Shown here one piece after another: positions 18,088 through 26,800 of a DNA stretch of 64,000 bases. Source of the stretch: Idiomarina aminovorans (GTDB lineage Bacteria; Pseudomonadota; Gammaproteobacteria; Enterobacterales; Alteromonadaceae); assembly GCF_023155095.1 (NCBI RefSeq), contig NZ_JAKNDA010000004.1, positions 210,469 through 274,468 of the forward strand, written 5' to 3'. Each line of letters begins with the position of its first letter. Positions within the stretch are counted from its first letter, which is position 1. The position numbers and the translations under genes were made by a program. Below the pieces are notes generated by a model that saw only the letters and a program-made list of their open reading frames with translations, was not told the DNA's origin and made no database searches.

Positions 18088-18429
18088 TTATTCAATCCGC
18101 AAACAATATTGCACCAGTGCCTCTCTAATACTTTGACGAGATTTTATAAAAAGCATCATGTAGGCTTTTTCGTCTTCAAGCCGATAAATGGCTCTTAATT
18201 GCTGGGCAGGCAAAATAAAATCACGATAATTGGTGAAACCTAAGTCAGATGCTTCTTCGCAAAGCGGGCTGCTCTCGGGGTACTGGGTAACTCTTTTTTC
18301 AAGAGTCTCTATAAAGCTAAATATTAAACTTCTTGCCTGCGACGTACCAACATACCTCGCCAAGTATTGACTATAGGCGCTAACTTGACGTTCGAATGTT
18401 TCAGTGTATTCAATACTAATTACCTTCAT
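18088..18429 (-). CDS. RelE/ParE-family toxin
   Basis: A 113-residue type II toxin candidate. Features of the ParE/RelE fold are visible: an N-terminal strand (ISIEYTETFERQV), two helices with LEKRVTQYPES, and a C-terminal strand with LRAIYRLEDE followed by MMLFIKSRQSIREAL. The ORF starts 14 bases inside the antitoxin gene, so the two are translationally coupled in the usual antitoxin-first order. Whether it is a ribosome-dependent RNase or a gyrase poison is not decidable here. Confidence 0.85.
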   Translation of the reverse strand: MKVISIEYTETFERQVSAYSQYLARYVGTSQARSLIFSFIETLEKRVTQYPESSPLCEEASDLGFTNYRDFILPAQQLRAIYRLEDEKAYMMLFIKSRQSIREALVQYCLRIE

Positions 18430-18688
18430 TCGTCAGCGCTCTATCAAGCGTAGAACGGAGCTGACCTGAAGATAAAGTCCGCCCAGCTTCCCGGTCTTTT
18501 TCCGCAAATGACATTAACTTCATAAAAGCCATTTGTTCTTGCTGCATTTCATACTGAGCAGGGTCCTGAACCACATAGAGCGGCTCCCCATTCTGGGTGA
18601 CGATAACAGGCTCCTCAACATTCATTGAGGCCAGTTCTTTTTTAAATTCTGAAACCGTTGTAATGCGTGATTGTTTAGTTTGATACAT
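18416..18688 (-). CDS. Phd/YefM-family antitoxin
   Basis: A 90-residue antitoxin. The N-terminal half shows the Phd/YefM DNA-binding fold (TTVSEFKKEL...VEEPVIVTQNGEPLYVV), and the charged C-terminal half (LMSFAEKDREAGRTLSSGQL) would wrap the toxin. It probably autorepresses the operon. It overlaps the toxin by 14 bases and lies 71 bases after the dGTPase stop on the same strand, so read-through from that gene is possible. Confidence 0.88.
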   Translation of the reverse strand: MYQTKQSRITTVSEFKKELASMNVEEPVIVTQNGEPLYVVQDPAQYEMQQEQMAFMKLMSFAEKDREAGRTLSSGQLRSTLDRALTNEGN

Positions 18689-18759
18689 TATCTGAACCCT
18701 ATTGCGTTGGATTTAAAATTGTAGACGGTAAACAGTGAAAGTCCAAATAAAGGCCAAAT

Positions 18760-20040
18760 TTAGACCTTATCGAACACCGAACCTGTATCGGGGCTGAATA
18801 ACTTACTATAAAGCTTAGTCGCGTAATTGTCGGTCATGCCCGATATATAGTCGCAAATAACGCGTTTGGGGTTGTCTGAGTTTTTGTATTGTCTCAAAGT
18901 GGATTCAGGCAGCAATCGTTCCGGGTTCTCGCTCAATACCTGAAATAACTTCAGAATCATCATCTGACCTTTGTACTCCAGCACCTGCACCGACGAACTG
19001 CGAATAACATGCTTAAACACAAAGTCTTTTAACACCTGCAGGGTATGTTCAATATGCTCAGGTAAGCGGGCCTGCAGATCCAGCCAGGGCGATTCAAATA
19101 TCTGTTGCTCAACCACCTCAATGCAGGGCACAAAATGACCAATCAGCAGGCTAATGGCGTGCTTACGTGGTTTACTTTCGCCTGAAAACAGCTTTTCGGT
19201 ATAGAACTCGGCATTTTTGGCAATAATGCTGTCTTTTAGCACCTTGTTCAGAACATCTTCGCGCCATTGCCTCTCTGTAACCAGGTTCAGCGCCAGAGAG
19301 TCTTCCAAATCGTGTATGCCGTAGGAAATGTCGTCTGCCAGTTCCATAATTGAGGTATCAAAAGCTTTATATTGCGCTTTGGTTTTGCCGTCTTTTGATT
19401 TAGTGGAGCGAAAAGTCGCTTTGTCTTTGGCGGTTAGCGGTTCCAGTACCCAGTCCAGCACGTCCTGTTCATCGTCATGAATAGACTTTGGTGGCTTAAA
19501 AGCGCTTAAATGGTCTTTAACTGAAAGTGAGCGAGTACTAACTTCGCTATGCAGAACCGGATACTTGAGCACGCCCAGTAATGTGCGACGAGTTAAATCC
19601 AGACCATCGTGGTCGGAATACTCCCCCAGCTTTGAAATAATGCGCAGCGTCTGCCCGTTACCTTCAAAGCCACCATCATTATACATGTGGTAATTCAACG
19701 CCACTTCGCCACCATGCCCGAACGGAGGGTGACCAATATCGTGCGCCAGAGAAATGGCTTCAATTTGGAAGTAGGACGGTATCTGCGTCGAAATAGCGTC
19801 GTTATCGGCATACTTTTGCTTTAACTTCTCGCAAATGCCCGATCCAATCTGTGCCACCTCCATCGAATGCGTTAACCGCGTGCGGTAAAAATCACTTTCG
19901 CCCACGCCCAGCACCTGAGTCTTGGCCTGCAAGCGCCGAAACGCCGACGAATGAATAATACGCGCTCTGTCGCGCTGAGCATCGCTGTTGGGTGTGGCGG
20001 CATTAAAACTTGTGGTTTTCCCTGAGCGGCGTTGGAGCAT
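18760..20040 (-). CDS. dgt: dGTPase, anti-phage type (HD-domain dNTP triphosphohydrolase)
   Basis: A 426-residue HD-superfamily enzyme that cleaves dGTP (and often other dNTPs) to the nucleoside and triphosphate. Metal and catalytic residues are in RLTHSMEVAQ (about 58), the HD pair and second His in SLAHDIGHPPFGHGGE (about 115-130) and MELADDISYGIHDLED (about 225). It is about 80 residues shorter than E. coli Dgt and matches the shorter type found in Shewanella, where such enzymes deplete dNTPs during phage infection (established for related proteins; inferred here). Its neighbours on both sides are toxin-antitoxin pairs. A long-range inverted repeat covers the region before its start codon. 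Confidence 0.9.
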   Translation of the reverse strand: MLQRRSGKTTSFNAATPNSDAQRDRARIIHSSAFRRLQAKTQVLGVGESDFYRTRLTHSMEVAQIGSGICEKLKQKYADNDAISTQIPSYFQIEAISLAHDIGHPPFGHGGEVALNYHMYNDGGFEGNGQTLRIISKLGEYSDHDGLDLTRRTLLGVLKYPVLHSEVSTRSLSVKDHLSAFKPPKSIHDDEQDVLDWVLEPLTAKDKATFRSTKSKDGKTKAQYKAFDTSIMELADDISYGIHDLEDSLALNLVTERQWREDVLNKVLKDSIIAKNAEFYTEKLFSGESKPRKHAISLLIGHFVPCIEVVEQQIFESPWLDLQARLPEHIEHTLQVLKDFVFKHVIRSSSVQVLEYKGQMMILKLFQVLSENPERLLPESTLRQYKNSDNPKRVICDYISGMTDNYATKLYSKLFSPDTGSVFDKV

Positions 20041-20044
20041 AGCA

Positions 20045-20131
20045 AAATGTCTTAGTTTGTTTTTCTATAACCACAGCAAAACAAATTTTTGTCGGTTTGC
20101 CCAGTTTTAATACCGCCAATGTAAGACATTT
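20045..20131. repeat. Long-range inverted repeat in dgt leader
   Basis: AAATGTCTTA (20045-20054) and TAAGACATTT (20122-20131) are perfect 10-bp complements 67 bases apart. The first arm lies 4 bases from the dgt start codon, over the position of its ribosome site, so a transcript starting upstream of 20131 could fold to hide it. Functional meaning is inference. Confidence 0.45.
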
Positions 20132-20190
20132 ATATCAATGCCTTACCAATTGATAGTTTAAGAGCTCAAATTTAGTATAACTACACCAAC

Positions 20191-20219
20191 TTGACGCACA
20201 ACGCTGTTGTGCATAAGAT
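20191..20219 (+). promoter_or_regulatory. higBA promoter with nested operator
   Basis: TTGACG (20191-20196), a 17-base spacer and TAAGAT (20214-20219) form a good sigma-70 promoter. The spacer contains a perfect inverted repeat GCACAAC-GCT-GTTGTGC (20196-20212), ideally placed for autorepression by the HigA antitoxin. The toxin ATG follows 24 bases after the -10 box. Confidence 0.7.
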
Positions 20220-20242
20220 AAATGCAAAGTGATCAGTGAACC

Positions 20243-20536
20243 ATGGCTGTAAAATTCAGGGACGACTGGCTAGAGCGATTCTACGAAGATAATATCAGCC
20301 ACAAGAAAATACCAAAGATCATCAAAGGAGCGCTCTTCAGGAAGCTCGAAATTTTAGATGCTGCAACGCAGGAATCAGATTTAAGGGTTCCCCCGGGTAA
20401 TCGCTTCGAATATTTAAAAGGAAAACTTTCGGGGTGTTGTTCTATCCGGGTTAACAAACAGTATCGACTTATTTTCCGCTGGGGAAACGGTATCGCCCAA
20501 GATACGTACCTGGATCCACACGTTTACCAAAGTTAA
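20243..20536 (+). CDS. higB: HigB-type toxin
   Basis: A 97-residue RelE-superfamily toxin of the HigB branch, expected to cleave mRNA on the ribosome. Family features seen are FRKLEILDAATQESDLRVPP, RFEYLKGKLSG and SIRVNKQYRLIFRW, followed by a short C-terminal strand with D and H (YLDPHVYQS). It is the first gene of the pair, toxin before antitoxin, which is the unusual order that defines hig loci; the antitoxin starts 11 bases later. Confidence 0.93.
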   Translation: MAVKFRDDWLERFYEDNISHKKIPKIIKGALFRKLEILDAATQESDLRVPPGNRFEYLKGKLSGCCSIRVNKQYRLIFRWGNGIAQDTYLDPHVYQS

Positions 20537-20547
20537 AAAGGATAATT

Positions 20548-20871
20548 ATGAGAGACACAAAACGTCGCCCGGTATCCGTTGGCCAGATGCTAATAACCGA
20601 GTTTCTTGAACCGATGAACATTGAAATAAAAGAGCTCGCTGATGCCATGAGAGTACACAGAAACACGCTCAGCCGAATTGTTCATGACAAAGGAGCTTTG
20701 ACCGCACCTATGGCGATTAAATTAGCTGCCGCTTTGGGTAACACCCCGGAGTTTTGGTTAAACATTCAGCACGCCGTCGAAATCTGGGACGTGCGTCACC
20801 GGGCATACGAACAAGAAGCTGAAAATGTAAAACGCTTGAAACCCCAAGCTAAACCTTACCAGCAGGCTTGA
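20548..20871 (+). CDS. higA: HigA-type XRE antitoxin
   Basis: A 107-residue antitoxin with a helix-turn-helix (IKELADAMRVHRNTLSRIV) followed by the typical HigA stretch (APMAIKLAAALGNTPEFWLN). It neutralises HigB and should bind the repeat GCACAAC-GCT-GTTGTGC in the operon promoter. An AAGGA ribosome site precedes the ATG in the 11-base gap after higB. Confidence 0.93.
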   Translation: MRDTKRRPVSVGQMLITEFLEPMNIEIKELADAMRVHRNTLSRIVHDKGALTAPMAIKLAAALGNTPEFWLNIQHAVEIWDVRHRAYEQEAENVKRLKPQAKPYQQA

Positions 20872-20892
20872 TGGAGCGACGGCTTTAACAAT

Positions 20893-20997
20893 TCAATAAA
20901 CCCGCTGCTTTTGTTGCTCGTAATTAAGCTTCATAGCAGCTTTCGCCAGCTCAATTTCACTCTCGGGAATATCGCGCAGCTTTAGCGTGCCTGCCAC
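20893..20997 (-). CDS. Possible 34-aa protein or gene remnant
   Basis: On the minus strand a GTG-started frame encodes 34 residues, containing LRDIPESEIELAKAAMKLNY. Composition looks like real helical protein rather than noise, and the frame sits in an otherwise empty 200-base gap. No good ribosome site is visible, and the frame is closed upstream by a TGA. It may be the tail of a lost gene in this accessory cluster. I do not recognise it. Confidence 0.3.
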   Translation of the reverse strand: MAGTLKLRDIPESEIELAKAAMKLNYEQQKQRVY

Positions 20998-21106
20998 TGA
21001 CTGAAAGCTGGCACACTCATTGCTACTTCCTGATCAAAAGCACTAATTGCGTTTTAAACAGGCAAGCCTTTGCCACTTGGCGGCAACTTTTGGTGAGGAG
21101 AAAGAA

Positions 21107-21754
21107 ATGGACATTAACCCCGTCAGTAATAACGCGAGTTATCCAGTAACAATAGCAACGCAAAATGACAAAGCTAAAGAGCCTGTCAGCAAAGACACAG
21201 CTCCGGGCGAAGACAGAGAATCGCTGATAGACCAAGCCTATCGCAGCATATTGCTGAACCGCATGGGTGTTGATACCGAACAGCTCGAAGAAATTGAGAA
21301 AAAGATAGAAGAGCTGGAAAGTAAAGAAAACCTGAATAGAGAAGAAAAAGACAAGCTGGAAAGTTTAATGGCAGCCCGCGACCAGCTTTTTGAAGATGCT
21401 ATGCGCCGCCAGGCCGAAGAAGGCAATAATGACAAGCAGTCGGGCATTCCCATAGCAATAACTGAGACCTTTAATCCGCGCCAGATTTCGCCCAACGATA
21501 TGAGTGAACTGGCCAGCCAGCTGTTTGATGCCGGCGTCATTACCAATCAGCAACGTAGTGCAATGAGCTTTCAAATTTCCAAAACCAGTTTGCACAAAAC
21601 CTATACGCCGGAATCTCAGCAAATAGACCCGGATGAGCCTATGGATTTTGTAAAGCACTGGCAGAGTCGCGTAAAAGCCAACGACTCTTTTGATGTATCA
21701 CCAAAAGAAAAAGCGAAAGACCAAGGTATTTTGGATGTGTTACGGCAGGTTTAA
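21107..21754 (+). CDS. Unrecognised coiled-coil protein, 215 aa
   Basis: I cannot assign a family. I choose ATG 21107 because a GAGGAGAAAG ribosome site precedes it; an upstream ATG at 21047 has none. The protein has no signal peptide or membrane segment. A strongly charged coiled coil covers about residues 50-100 (LEEIEKKIEELESKENL; REEKDKLESLMAARDQLFED), flanked by polar, probably disordered ends. It lies between two toxin-antitoxin pairs and may be accessory cargo. A structural or phage-related role cannot be excluded. Confidence 0.8.
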   Translation: MDINPVSNNASYPVTIATQNDKAKEPVSKDTAPGEDRESLIDQAYRSILLNRMGVDTEQLEEIEKKIEELESKENLNREEKDKLESLMAARDQLFEDAMRRQAEEGNNDKQSGIPIAITETFNPRQISPNDMSELASQLFDAGVITNQQRSAMSFQISKTSLHKTYTPESQQIDPDEPMDFVKHWQSRVKANDSFDVSPKEKAKDQGILDVLRQV

Positions 21755-21862
21755 TTCAAACTTGCCCTAAATAGATGACATGGATTAAACGACTTTTCTG
21801 ATAGAGACTTCCAAAATCCACCTCTAGTATTAGCCTCTTTACAAATCGACTGGGTTTTAGGC

Positions 21863-22234
21863 ATGGCTAAGCAATTCGCATTTATTAATAAGCAAGCAAA
21901 AAAGGAGTTTTTGGAGCTCCCCGTCGAAAAGAGAAAACGCTTTTCTGATTCGTTGAACGTTATTGCTGGTGATCAGGGCGATCTCACTCCAGAAAGCTAC
22001 CGTGAAGGTGATGCTGTCCGTTCAAAAGTTTTAAAAGGGGCTTTTTCTCAAATAACTCAGCTTTCCATAAATGGCAAACCAGCTTATCGCGTCGTATATT
22101 GCGCAAAATTTAATAACACCGTTTATATCTTACACTCTTGGACAAAAACCTCTGAGAAAACAGATAGAAAGGCGATGACCACTTTAAAAGGTCGGCTACT
22201 AGAACTAAGAAGTAAATTAAGCATTAAAATTTAG
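21863..22234 (+). CDS. RelE/HigB-type toxin (Gp49-like)
   Basis: A 123-residue toxin candidate of the phage-derived Gp49-like/HigB branch (COG4679). Family features are a positively charged N-terminal helix region (AKKEFLELPVEKRKRFSDSL), SKVLKGAFSQITQL with AYRVVYCAKFNNTVYILHSWTKTS, and a C-terminal lysine/arginine-rich helix. A HTH protein follows 66 bases later in toxin-first order. This would be the third type II module within 4.5 kb. Confidence 0.83.
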   Translation: MAKQFAFINKQAKKEFLELPVEKRKRFSDSLNVIAGDQGDLTPESYREGDAVRSKVLKGAFSQITQLSINGKPAYRVVYCAKFNNTVYILHSWTKTSEKTDRKAMTTLKGRLLELRSKLSIKI

Positions 22235-22300
22235 CAATTGCAAATATATCAGTAGAGATATAAAATTTACCCATCTTCATCAGTAAAAGAGTCCCACACT

Positions 22301-22615
22301 ATGAGTTTAAAATACGACAATATATTTTCCGTTGGCTTAGAAGACAAGCCGGAAGAAGCTTTAGAGCTGCAAACCCGCTCTGACTTAATGCTCGTTTTGA
22401 GAAATATCATTGCTGAAAAAGAATGGCCGCAAAAAGTGGCAAGCAAGCAGCTAGGTCTTACTCAGCCACAAGTAAGCGATCTAGTTAACGGGCGTATAGA
22501 AAAATTTCGTTCTGACCGTTTACTTAAGTGTCTGGGCCAACTCGGGTTTGTTCTACGACCGAAATACGAAGAACAAACACTAAGAGTTGATGTTGTAAAA
22601 CATAAGGTGGCCTAA
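22301..22615 (+). CDS. XRE-family antitoxin (COG5606-like)
   Basis: A 104-residue helix-turn-helix protein paired with the preceding toxin. The HTH is visible in KVASKQLGLTQPQVSDLVNGRIEKF (about residues 48-72), the form typical of COG5606 antitoxins. It probably neutralises the toxin and represses the operon. Its last four bases overlap the end of the convergent esterase gene. Confidence 0.88.
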   Translation: MSLKYDNIFSVGLEDKPEEALELQTRSDLMLVLRNIIAEKEWPQKVASKQLGLTQPQVSDLVNGRIEKFRSDRLLKCLGQLGFVLRPKYEEQTLRVDVVKHKVA

Positions 22616-23769
22616 TCAATAGACTTAACGGCTGCCTCCAAATCCGCATTCTGCGCTTCAATTTCGCTGATGTATTTTGACCCATGCTCACGCGCCAGCT
22701 TAATGGCCTTATTCGACGCTTTTAGCGCATTTTCATTGTCGTCATTCATTGAATACAGCGTTGCCAGGCTGTCCCACAGAATTTCGGACTGGTCGAATAC
22801 CTCAACGCCCTTTGCAAGAATTTCCACGCCCCATTCCAATTTGTCTTCATAGGCCGCTTTTAAGCCATACACATTGTACTGATGAACCGACATAGGGAAA
22901 TTATGGCCAACGGTTTTTGCATAAGCGCTATAGTGTTCCTGCAGTTGCTTAAGCGATTTAATTTCAATATTCGGCACCGCATTGAAGCCACGAAAAATCG
23001 ATTTAAGCCCTTCAACGTTGCCAATTAAAGGCGTGCTGTCGTGAGTTTCATTAGGGAACCGCTTTGACTCCCAGTCAAGCTGCGATTCCGGCATGGATTT
23101 AAGCACCTCTAACACGCGCTCAAAGCTCTCCGCCATTTCGTTGGGCTCGTTAGCCATACTGATAAACCAACGCGACGGTAGTGTTTCTCTATTTTGCGTC
23201 GCGGTTTTTAGCTCTTTAATCAGTACAAAATCGTCCCACCAAAGGCTTGGGCTCACCGATATTGCCGCATTGATAAAATCAGAATGATGCGTCGCCAAAT
23301 AACTGGTGTAGAGCCCCGAAAGCGAGTGACCGGTAACCACAGTGTAAGGCGCTACTCTGTACTTCTTCTCTAACTCAGGCAGGAATTCATCACGCAAAAA
23401 GCGGGTGTACTGCTCAGCACCGCCAGAGCGTTCAGCGTAAGCTTCCATTTTTGTGTGAGTAAAACGCTTTAAGCGATTTCTTGCACTGACCCCAACAACA
23501 ATCATTTCCGGCACAATAGAAAACGTACTGAGAAAATTCACATTACCGGCAATATGCTCAAACTGCGTCGAGCCGTCCATGACTAACAGCACCGGATACT
23601 CAAAACTGTCGGAATGACCATAGCTTTCCGGCAATGCAACTCGCGCGGTTATGCCCTCATCAATGAGTTTAGATTGCATTGTGAAGAGTTCGGAAGCCTG
23701 GATGCTGACGGTAAAAAGGAATAATAGACAGGTGAGTGCTTGAGTTAGTTTTAGATAGGAAAAGGGCAT
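22612..23769 (-). CDS. Exported alpha/beta-hydrolase (siderophore-esterase-like) with TPR tail
   Basis: A 385-residue secreted esterase of the COG2819 group, whose best-known members cleave enterobactin-type siderophores (IroE, Fes-like). Signal peptide 1-25; the fold shows LLVMDGSTQF and the nucleophile Ser149 in VTGHSLSG, with a downstream histidine in NETHDS. The C-terminal 90 residues (about 295-385) are TPR-like helices (GLKAAYEDKLEWGVEILAKG; NALKASNKAIKLAREHGSKY). The substrate is unknown; a link to the iron genes 7 kb away is possible but unproven. It converges with the third toxin-antitoxin pair. Confidence 0.85.
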   Translation of the reverse strand: MPFSYLKLTQALTCLLFLFTVSIQASELFTMQSKLIDEGITARVALPESYGHSDSFEYPVLLVMDGSTQFEHIAGNVNFLSTFSIVPEMIVVGVSARNRLKRFTHTKMEAYAERSGGAEQYTRFLRDEFLPELEKKYRVAPYTVVTGHSLSGLYTSYLATHHSDFINAAISVSPSLWWDDFVLIKELKTATQNRETLPSRWFISMANEPNEMAESFERVLEVLKSMPESQLDWESKRFPNETHDSTPLIGNVEGLKSIFRGFNAVPNIEIKSLKQLQEHYSAYAKTVGHNFPMSVHQYNVYGLKAAYEDKLEWGVEILAKGVEVFDQSEILWDSLATLYSMNDDNENALKASNKAIKLAREHGSKYISEIEAQNADLEAAVKSID

Positions 23770-23866
23770 GAGATCAGTAAGTTACTGGGTAGTGGGGGTA
23801 TGTTAGTGCTATTTGGGTTGGGTGGCAATTAGCATTAACTGAATTTAGATGTTGCGGAAGGTTCCC

Positions 23867-26800
23867 TTACCGCAACACATTAAATGCCTGATAAAGCCTC
23901 GTAGGAAGTTTATGCTCCAACTGCCAGGTGATATTCATTGGCCGCTCTCCATGACTATCGATAAATTTAACAGGACCACAAGCTTTGTAAGCAGACTGCT
24001 TGTTCTCTCTAACAAATAATTGGAACTGCCAGCCATTAGTGTCGCTCTCAATGTAACGCTTTCCTGTCGGGGTATGAGGAGATGCTGTATTTTGCGACTG
24101 CCAATGAAACTTTTCTCGACTGATCGCATAATCGTTGTAAGCAACACCTTCGTGCACAGCATCAGCTTTATCTAAAGTAACGAAAAGTAACTCGAGTTTT
24201 TGGTTCTGAAAGCGCAACACTCCCTCTCTAAATACTTTACGTTCATCCTCATTCAAAAAACCAACCGCAGTCAGTATTTCGCGAATTTGGTATGAGGAGT
24301 GAAGTTTTAATAAGGTATTTTCTAACCCAGGTAATGGCTCAAAAACATAATTTGTTTTCGCGTCCAGCAAGCTCGCTAACTGATTGAGCTCTTTCGCCGC
24401 TTCAGGTTCCTTGTGCAAGCGATGTATAAAACCGACTCCACTACCCACACGTTCATTCTGGTAGTCAACCTGGTATGCCAGCATCAGTGCGTACTGCTTC
24501 GCTTTGTCATTCCATTCAATAGATTCGATTTTGCTAGTAGCTTCCTTGATACAGTGCAAATAGTCCGGGTCATCGATATGCAACAAACCGATAAAACGCT
24601 TACTAAAATAGACTTCCTCGTCAGTTGCATCGCCTGCAATTAAACTGGCCGCACGTTTAAGATTCGTCCACCCTGTGTTATTACCGCTCCCACGATAGAT
24701 ATCTGTCAGTTCGAGTTGCTGCTCATTAAGAAACTCAGGTAATGAGACGTTATTACTACCTTTAATACGAGCGAAATGATTGAGCTCGTTACGTAACTGA
24801 TCCCATCGTTGATTGATTGCTTGGCGCAAACTCCCCAATATCGATTCACGCGCCTCTTTTTGAAGTTGCAAATAACAACCACTCGGTAGCTTTCCGAAGC
24901 CATTTTGTACGCCGTCAAAAACTTCTTTTCGCGTTAGGCCTGTTATTGCTCCGTACAAAACATCAAAACGGAATCCGGCGCGGTGCTGGCCGACAAAATC
25001 AAGCACTAAGCAGCTTTCTTTTTCCGGATGTAACCGAAGTCCTCTGCCAATTTGTTGCTGAAATAAGGTGACACTTTGAGTAGGGCGCAGCAATAAGAGA
25101 GTATCTACAAAAGGCAGATCAACACCTTCGTTGTAAAGGTCCACGGTAACTAGAACATTAATTTCTTTGCTTTCCAGTTTTCTTGGCAAAGACGTCCGCT
25201 CATCATCCGAGCTTTCGCCATATATTAATGCCGCTGGAACTCCTGCGTCGTTAAACTTTTTAGTCATGAACCGCGCATGATTAACATCCACACAAAACGC
25301 CAGAGCGCGTGAATCCCTTATGTTATTGACCACTTCATCCCAAGCCCTAACAACATTTCGGGCGCGAACATCGTTTTCGGAAAGAATATCGCTAAGATCA
25401 CTACGCCCGTCACCGTTTGTCCAGTTAACCTGCCGATAGTCTTGACCATCATCGCACGCATAATATTCAAACGGCGCTAATAATTGCTGATATACAGCGT
25501 TCCAAAGTCGCATTTGGACGGAGGGTGAACCGTCCGGCCGACAATCGAAATAGGACAGAATATTATTATTATCGCCGCGCTCAGGGGTCGCCGTTAGCCC
25601 AAGAAGGTATTTAGGCTCGACTCGTGAAACAACTTCATCGAAGCTTCGAGCGGCGATGTGGTGGCACTCATCAACCACCACCACTTGCCAGTGGCTATCT
25701 GGATATCTGTCCAAAAGTTTTCTAGACCGAATACTCTGAACCGTGACAAACAGATGATCATACTGATTAGGGTCATGACGCCCAGTCATTAAATCACCAA
25801 AATTTGCGTCTTTAAGTATTTGCCTGTAGGTAGTCAAAGATTGGCTAAGGATTTCTTCTCTATGGGCAATAAACAATAACCGAGGACGTCCTTTTTCATA
25901 CTCACAAATACGGCGATAATCGAAGGCTGCCATAACCGTCTTGCCGGTTCCCGTAGCGGCGACCAGTAAATTTTTATAACGTCCATGTGCGCGTTCATTA
26001 TCCAGCTGTTCTAAAATATCCGCTTGAAAAGGTTTAGCCGTAATGTCAAAAAACGTGGTTGTTATGTGATCAGGCAAATTTCTACCACCTGACTCTCTGC
26101 TTAGTGCCTCTTTTAATGCCGCTACATGCTCAATGTCATTTGGGTCATACGGCTGGAATTCTCCGTCCTCCCACAATGTTTCAAAATGAGCCTTTGCTCG
26201 CGAGTAAAGGTTATGTTGCCCGCGTTCGGTAAATTTAACAGTCCACTCTAAGCCGCCCATTAACGCCGCGCCAGACAAATTCGCGCTGCCGACATAAGCA
26301 CTACCGAAACCGGTTTTACGTTCAAACATCCAAGCTTTTGCGTGCAATCGAGTGCGACGACCATCTAATGAGACGCGAACTTCGCAATTGGGTAGCCGCG
26401 CTAACATATCCAGCGCGTTCTTCTCGGTAGCGCCAATATAAGTTGTGGTTAATACTCGAATTGATGTTTTGCTATTACCCTGAGCATCAGTCGCAGTAAT
26501 TTGCTTCAAAACATCATAGATTTTGCGCACTCCGGAAACGGTGATAAAGCTCACTAAGATGTCGACATGATCACTGCAAGATAACTCTGCAATTAACTCA
26601 TGTAATAACGCAGGAGAGTCTTTTCCTGCGGTAAACAACCACGGCTGAGCTAACCCTATTTGTGGAAGTTCTGGTTTCTCGCCTCTTCGATAAACTGAAC
26701 GCAGCACTTTAGGAGGCGATATAAATTCATCAATTATGGCTTCCGCTTTATGTTCTTTTAATTGTTTGCGTGAGTGCTGGAGTAAACTATTTAAAAGCTC

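Noticed and set aside
23851..23876. Hairpin GTTGCGG...CCGCAAC at the end of the helicase gene as a terminator
   Set aside because: The stem is good but it overlaps the stop codon and no T run follows on the minus strand, so intrinsic termination is not supported.
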